A stretch of 7,817 bases of DNA from an uncultured Bacilli bacterium (lineage in GTDB: Bacteria > Bacillota_I > Bacilli_A > RF39 > UBA660): contig CALVKC010000052.1 in NCBI GenBank assembly GCA_944332505.1, positions 1 through 7,817 of the forward strand, read 5' to 3'. The translations under genes and the position numbers were made by a program. Of the stretch, positions 4,839 through 7,817 are shown one piece after another (the first letter of the stretch is position 1; each line of letters opens with the position of its first letter). A model generated the notes under the pieces. It ran no database searches and was not told where the DNA came from. It worked only from the letters and a program-made list of their open reading frames with translations.

Positions 4839-6398
4839 TTATACTTTTAAATTCATTTTTTCGCTTTTAAATATTTTTTCATCCATTAATCTTAAATCTT
4901 CTGCTACATTTGGACGAAAATCCATTTGATTAAATATGTCTTTAATTATATCTACCCCTGGAGCAATTTCTATTAAAGTTATTCCCTTTTCATCAAGTTT
5001 AAAGACTGCTCTTTCTGTAACATATAATATCTCTTGTTTATTTAATCTTGCTTGTTTTGCCGAAAAAGTAATTTGTTCTACTTTTTTAACAAATTTATGT
5101 TCTGATCCCTCATTTTCTATAATTAATTTTGCATCCTTTATTTCTTCTTTTAATCCTTTAGCTGTAAATGTTCCTATAAATATTACTTTTTTAGTTGATT
5201 GCGTTATGTTGATAAATCCTCCAGGACCTGTTACTCTAGTACCAAACTTTGATACATTAATATTTCCTTCTTCATCAACCTCAGCAAGGCCAAGTATTGC
5301 CATATCTAAGGCCCCTCCATTATAAGCATCAAATTGTTCAGGGGTTGATACTACCGATTCAGGATTTATAGAACCACCAAAAGCTACTCCTCCAATTGGA
5401 ACTCCACCAGTTGGGCCTGTTTCTAGTGAAAGACATATATTATCAGCAAAACCTTCTTCTGCTGCAATGTTTGCAACACTATCTGGCATTCCTACTCCAA
5501 GATTTATTACATTTCCTTTTTTTATTTCTAAGGCTGCTCTTCTTCCACATACCTTACGATTGCTAAGCTCTTTAATTTTTACTTCTTCCAACGGAATTTT
5601 AATATCCCCAACTACCTCCGGACGATATATTGGCATATTGTAATCTCCTAAAGTTAAATCAGGTTTTGATACTAAAACATAATCTACATATGCCGAATGA
5701 ATTATAGCATTTCTTGCTTTTAAACTGCCTTTAGGAACTATCTTTTCAACTTCGGCGATTACTATTCCTTTACAGTTGTGTGCTGCTATTGCCATATTAT
5801 ATTGTTCCCCAATTAATGCTTCGTGTTCTAAAGATAAGTTGCCATCTTCGTCTGCATATGTTGCTTTGATTATGGCAACATCTATTTTAAATGTCTTATA
5901 AAATAATTGTTCTTGATTTTCTATTTTTATTAAAGATACTATATCTGGTAGTTCTTTAGCTTTTTCATTTGCTCGACAACCATTTATTCTTGGATCAGCA
6001 AAGGTATTTAAACCAACGTGGGTTATTATACCAAGTTCACCCCCGGCTATTGCCCGATATAAATGATTTATTACTCCCAAAGGAAGAGCAAAAGCTGGAA
6101 ATTCATTGTTTCCTATAGCATTACCAAATACTTTTCCCATTCCTAAATGTGCACATATGGCTTTTCCAACTAGTCCTGGTTTTGCAAGCATGTTCATCCC
6201 CACTTCATCTTCAGTTAAATTTCCTGGAGATATTCCACAAGTAACTCCAATATTTTTAGGGTGATTGGTTTTTAAAAATGAATCTCTGATTGCTCTAAGA
6301 ATTGCTTCACAAGAGCCACTTCCACCTGAACCAGATATCGCTACCATGGCATTATCTTTTATTAATTTACCTACTTCATCAGATTCTATTACTTTCAT
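4839..6398 (-). CDS. Acyl-CoA:acetate/propionate CoA-transferase (fused family I)
   Basis: A 519-aa cytoplasmic enzyme that moves CoA between short-chain acids and acyl-CoAs, typically acetate, propionate or butyrate, at the end of fermentation or for acid uptake. Both halves of a family I CoA-transferase are fused, as in Clostridium propionicum Pct and E. coli YdiF, and the length fits. The N-terminal half has the Gly-rich SGSGGSGS (22-29). The C-terminal half has NLGVGMP (299-305) and SLETGPTGGVP (324-334); Glu326 should be the catalytic Glu that forms the glutamyl-CoA thioester. GPGGFINI (391-398) is also typical. The ATG at 6398 follows AGAAGGTGA. It is read from an extended -10 (TGTTATAAT) and leads into the methyltransferase gene. 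Substrate range cannot be told from sequence. Confidence 0.93.
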   Translation of the reverse strand: MKVIESDEVGKLIKDNAMVAISGSGGSGSCEAILRAIRDSFLKTNHPKNIGVTCGISPGNLTEDEVGMNMLAKPGLVGKAICAHLGMGKVFGNAIGNNEFPAFALPLGVINHLYRAIAGGELGIITHVGLNTFADPRINGCRANEKAKELPDIVSLIKIENQEQLFYKTFKIDVAIIKATYADEDGNLSLEHEALIGEQYNMAIAAHNCKGIVIAEVEKIVPKGSLKARNAIIHSAYVDYVLVSKPDLTLGDYNMPIYRPEVVGDIKIPLEEVKIKELSNRKVCGRRAALEIKKGNVINLGVGMPDSVANIAAEEGFADNICLSLETGPTGGVPIGGVAFGGSINPESVVSTPEQFDAYNGGALDMAILGLAEVDEEGNINVSKFGTRVTGPGGFINITQSTKKVIFIGTFTAKGLKEEIKDAKLIIENEGSEHKFVKKVEQITFSAKQARLNKQEILYVTERAVFKLDEKGITLIEIAPGVDIIKDIFNQMDFRPNVAEDLRLMDEKIFKSEKMNLKV

Positions 6399-6417
6399 GT
6401 TTCACCTTCTGTTTTTT

Positions 6418-6426
6418 ATTATAACA
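6418..6426 (-). promoter_or_regulatory. Extended -10 promoter of the CoA-transferase operon
   Basis: TGTTATAAT on the minus strand, perfect extended -10. No good -35 lies 17 nt upstream, where the T-tract of the preceding terminator sits. Transcription would start near 6411, giving a short leader of about 13 nt that begins at the ribosome site. Confidence 0.6.
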
Positions 6427-6436
6427 AAAAATAGCC

Positions 6437-6464
6437 AAAATAAAAACCTAAGTTAATAGGTTTT
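6437..6464 (-). terminator. Intrinsic terminator of the acyltransferase gene
   Basis: A perfect 8-bp stem, AAAACCTA (6443-6450) and TAGGTTTT (6457-6464), with a 6-nt loop; it can extend past one bulge with further A-T pairs. On the minus strand the second arm continues into TTTTTATTTT. It ends about 10 bp before the next -10 box. Confidence 0.75.
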
Positions 6465-6474
6465 ATTTGACTAA

Positions 6475-7707
6475 TTAGCTTGTTTTCTTTTTTAGTATTG
6501 TTGCATCCATTAAGGCTTTGGTTACTCCACTTAAAACTATTGTTATAATTACTGTTGGAATAAATATTAACCAGAATGAATAAGTCGTTTCAACACTGTT
6601 TTGACCAAGTAATCTTAGTACTAATATTGCTACTGGATAATGTAACATATATATGTATAACGATATGCTTCCTAAATACTTAAACAAAGAATTTGTAACT
6701 TTGTTGTTTAATAACTTGGTTAATCCATCTGTATTTAATAGAGTTAAACTAATTACTATTATACATAATAGTGATACTGTCCATCTTTCTAAATTAAACC
6801 ATGTTGCTGGATATACTGTATACCATAGTAATAATATTGATGATATAACATTAAGTACTGTTAAAGCAATTTTTCCAGTATTGCTAAATTTGTGATTTTT
6901 AATTTTTTCAATTAGATAATATAGTAGTATTCCTCCAAGCATTCCTAATAAAACAAATAATAAACCATTGTTAAATCCTATTACTGCTGTTTGACTTGTT
7001 GCTGAACCACCCATACCATTTGTGGATGTTGTTTGTAAACCAAATGTTGACCATGCTGTTTGTGCTGCTCTAGTATCGGTAAAACTCCACCAGCCACTTA
7101 GGAATATGAATAAAAATGGTGCTACAAATCCTGATGTTACATCTTCATTTTTACATAATGCCCAATATAGGAAATAGCCAACTATAATTATTGCTGATAT
7201 AAACCATAAGGTACCATTTAAATTAAAGAATTCGTTTCCTAAACTCCTTAATCCTACTGAATGGAATCCTAAAAATTCCCATACACTATTAATCAGCATC
7301 GTGCATACTTGTTGAAAATTGTAGTCAGGATAGAAAAATTTAGTTGATATTACTACTCCTAAAACATATCCTAGTATCAATACTGGCATTAATCCTTTTA
7401 TTCTAGACCAAGTGTATTCCCATGCTCTTGATCCTGCACTGCGAGTAGCATATTCTTTTTCTTGCATTCTTCTTTTAAAATGAGAAACCATAAAATATCC
7501 TGCAGTTAATGTGAATACTAATAGTACTTCACTTGAACCAAAAAACCAGTTTGTCGTTTCCATGTAATATCCTAATGAACCATCACATGATCTAGCAATA
7601 ATCCATCCAGTATGGAAACCTATTATTGCTAAAGCAATTAAAAATCGCCATAATTCAATAGCAACATTTCTAGTCTTTTCTTTTGGTACTTCTTTCTTCT
7701 TTACCAA
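6475..7707 (-). CDS. Acyltransferase-3 family membrane protein (OafA/YrhL-like)
   Basis: A 410-aa integral membrane protein with about ten predicted helices (roughly 16-37, 59-77, 104-122, 166-184, 191-207, 245-268, 280-297, 309-325, 344-366, 376-395). The family transfers acyl groups such as acetyl from the cytoplasm to sugars or polymers of the envelope. Signature pieces are the first helix ELWRFLIALAIIGFHTGW with His32, the TAGYFM segment (68-73), TLWFISAIIIVGYFL (166-180), and SISLYIYMLHYPV (347-359) near the C-terminus. The N-terminus is Lys-rich and should be cytoplasmic. A long loop (about 208-243) is rich in Thr, Ser, Gly and Gln and probably faces outside. Start is TTG 7707, chosen because AGGAG (7720-7716) is 8 nt upstream and no in-frame ATG is near. 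It is a single-gene unit with its own promoter and terminator; the acceptor is unknown. Confidence 0.88.
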   Translation of the reverse strand: MVKKKEVPKEKTRNVAIELWRFLIALAIIGFHTGWIIARSCDGSLGYYMETTNWFFGSSEVLLVFTLTAGYFMVSHFKRRMQEKEYATRSAGSRAWEYTWSRIKGLMPVLILGYVLGVVISTKFFYPDYNFQQVCTMLINSVWEFLGFHSVGLRSLGNEFFNLNGTLWFISAIIIVGYFLYWALCKNEDVTSGFVAPFLFIFLSGWWSFTDTRAAQTAWSTFGLQTTSTNGMGGSATSQTAVIGFNNGLLFVLLGMLGGILLYYLIEKIKNHKFSNTGKIALTVLNVISSILLLWYTVYPATWFNLERWTVSLLCIIVISLTLLNTDGLTKLLNNKVTNSLFKYLGSISLYIYMLHYPVAILVLRLLGQNSVETTYSFWLIFIPTVIITIVLSGVTKALMDATILKKKTS

Positions 7708-7751
7708 AATTTACACTCCTTTCTTCATAAGTATTTCCCTATGATAACTAA

Positions 7752-7780
7752 ATTATACTTAAATAAAAGAAAAAAATCAA
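7752..7780 (-). promoter_or_regulatory. Sigma-A promoter of the acyltransferase gene, -35 inside a terminator stem
   Basis: On the minus strand: TTGATT (7780-7775), an exact 17-nt spacer, and perfect TATAAT (7757-7752). Transcription would start near 7745, leaving a leader of about 38 nt. The -35 lies in one arm of the terminator hairpin of the preceding gene. Confidence 0.7.
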
Positions 7781-7798
7781 TGTGATTATTGATTTTTT
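7764..7798 (-). terminator. Intrinsic terminator of an upstream gene outside the window
   Basis: A perfect 11-bp inverted repeat, AAAAAATCAAT (7771-7781) and ATTGATTTTTT (7788-7798), with a 6-nt loop. On the minus strand it ends in seven Ts and then CTTTT. On the plus strand it also ends in six Ts, so it could act in both directions. Confidence 0.75.
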
Positions 7799-7817
7799 GT
7801 TTCTTCATTAATCTTAC
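7786..7817 (-). CDS. Possible C-terminal tip of an upstream gene (edge fragment)
   Basis: One minus-strand frame is open from the window edge and would encode KINEETKNQ followed by TAA (7788-7786) at the terminator loop. The hydrophilic end and the stop's position next to a terminator are plausible for a gene end. A stop in another frame at 7816-7814 is equally possible, so this is tentative and no product can be named. Confidence 0.25.
   Translation of the reverse strand, partial: KINEETKNQ

Noticed and set aside
4936..5325. Plus-strand 129-aa frame opposite the CoA-transferase
   Set aside because: Shadow of a conserved gene; the translation has no coherent domain and no ribosome site was seen.
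6265..6456. Plus-strand 63-aa frame spanning the CoA-transferase start
   Set aside because: Crosses the promoter and start of a real gene on the other strand, with no supporting signal.
6653..6895. Plus-strand 80-aa frame opposite the acyltransferase
   Set aside because: Antisense shadow of a clear membrane protein gene.
1..7817. Mycoplasma-type code (TGA = Trp)
   Set aside because: Trp positions checked use TGG and yabP terminates with TGA overlapping the yabQ start, so the standard bacterial code applies.

Overview
The window is a compact, very AT-rich stretch of bacterial chromosome. It uses the standard bacterial code: TGG encodes Trp throughout, and one gene (yabP) ends in TGA, which argues against a TGA-reading Mycoplasma. 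Strong Shine-Dalgarno sequences (AGGAGG, AGGTGATC), the gene families and the yabP-yabQ-divIC order all point to a low-GC member of the Bacillota. It is probably an uncultured gut-type Bacilli or Erysipelotrichia-like lineage with a sporulation heritage. That placement is inference from gene content only.

Layout from left to right. (1) 1-335, minus: 5' part of the glycolytic GAPDH gene gap, cut by the window edge. It is translationally coupled to (2) 328-1971, minus: a TGS-domain P-loop nucleoside (uridine-type) kinase. (3) 2065-2643, plus: clpP, divergent from the kinase, with apparently overlapping back-to-back promoters. (4) 2640-2924, minus: divIC, convergent with clpP; the two stop codons share a TTAA. 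(5) 2982-3290 and 3287-3565, minus: yabQ and yabP, overlapping by ATGA. (6) 3623-4048, minus: an unrecognised 141-aa protein with its own consensus promoter and terminator. (7) 4144-4824 and 4839-6398, minus: a class I SAM methyltransferase behind a fused acetate/propionate-type CoA-transferase, one likely operon. (8) 6475-7707, minus: a multi-pass acyltransferase-3 membrane protein. (9) 7708-7817: its promoter region and the terminator of an upstream gene that lies outside the window.

Intergenic DNA is minimal (14-110 bp). Several junctions follow one pattern: an AT-rich terminator hairpin that contains the stop codon of the gene just ended, followed almost at once by a TATAAT box for the next gene. 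No gene-free stretch exceeds 300 bp. No tRNA, rRNA, CRISPR array, insertion sequence or phage feature was seen.

Functionally this is mostly housekeeping: glycolysis, nucleoside salvage, proteolysis, division, acyl-CoA metabolism and envelope modification, plus a conserved sporulation pair. I do not see a clear new multi-gene system. The most open items are the 141-aa orphan, a ClpP with a shortened segment between catalytic Ser and His, and the compact overlap of stops, terminators and promoters.
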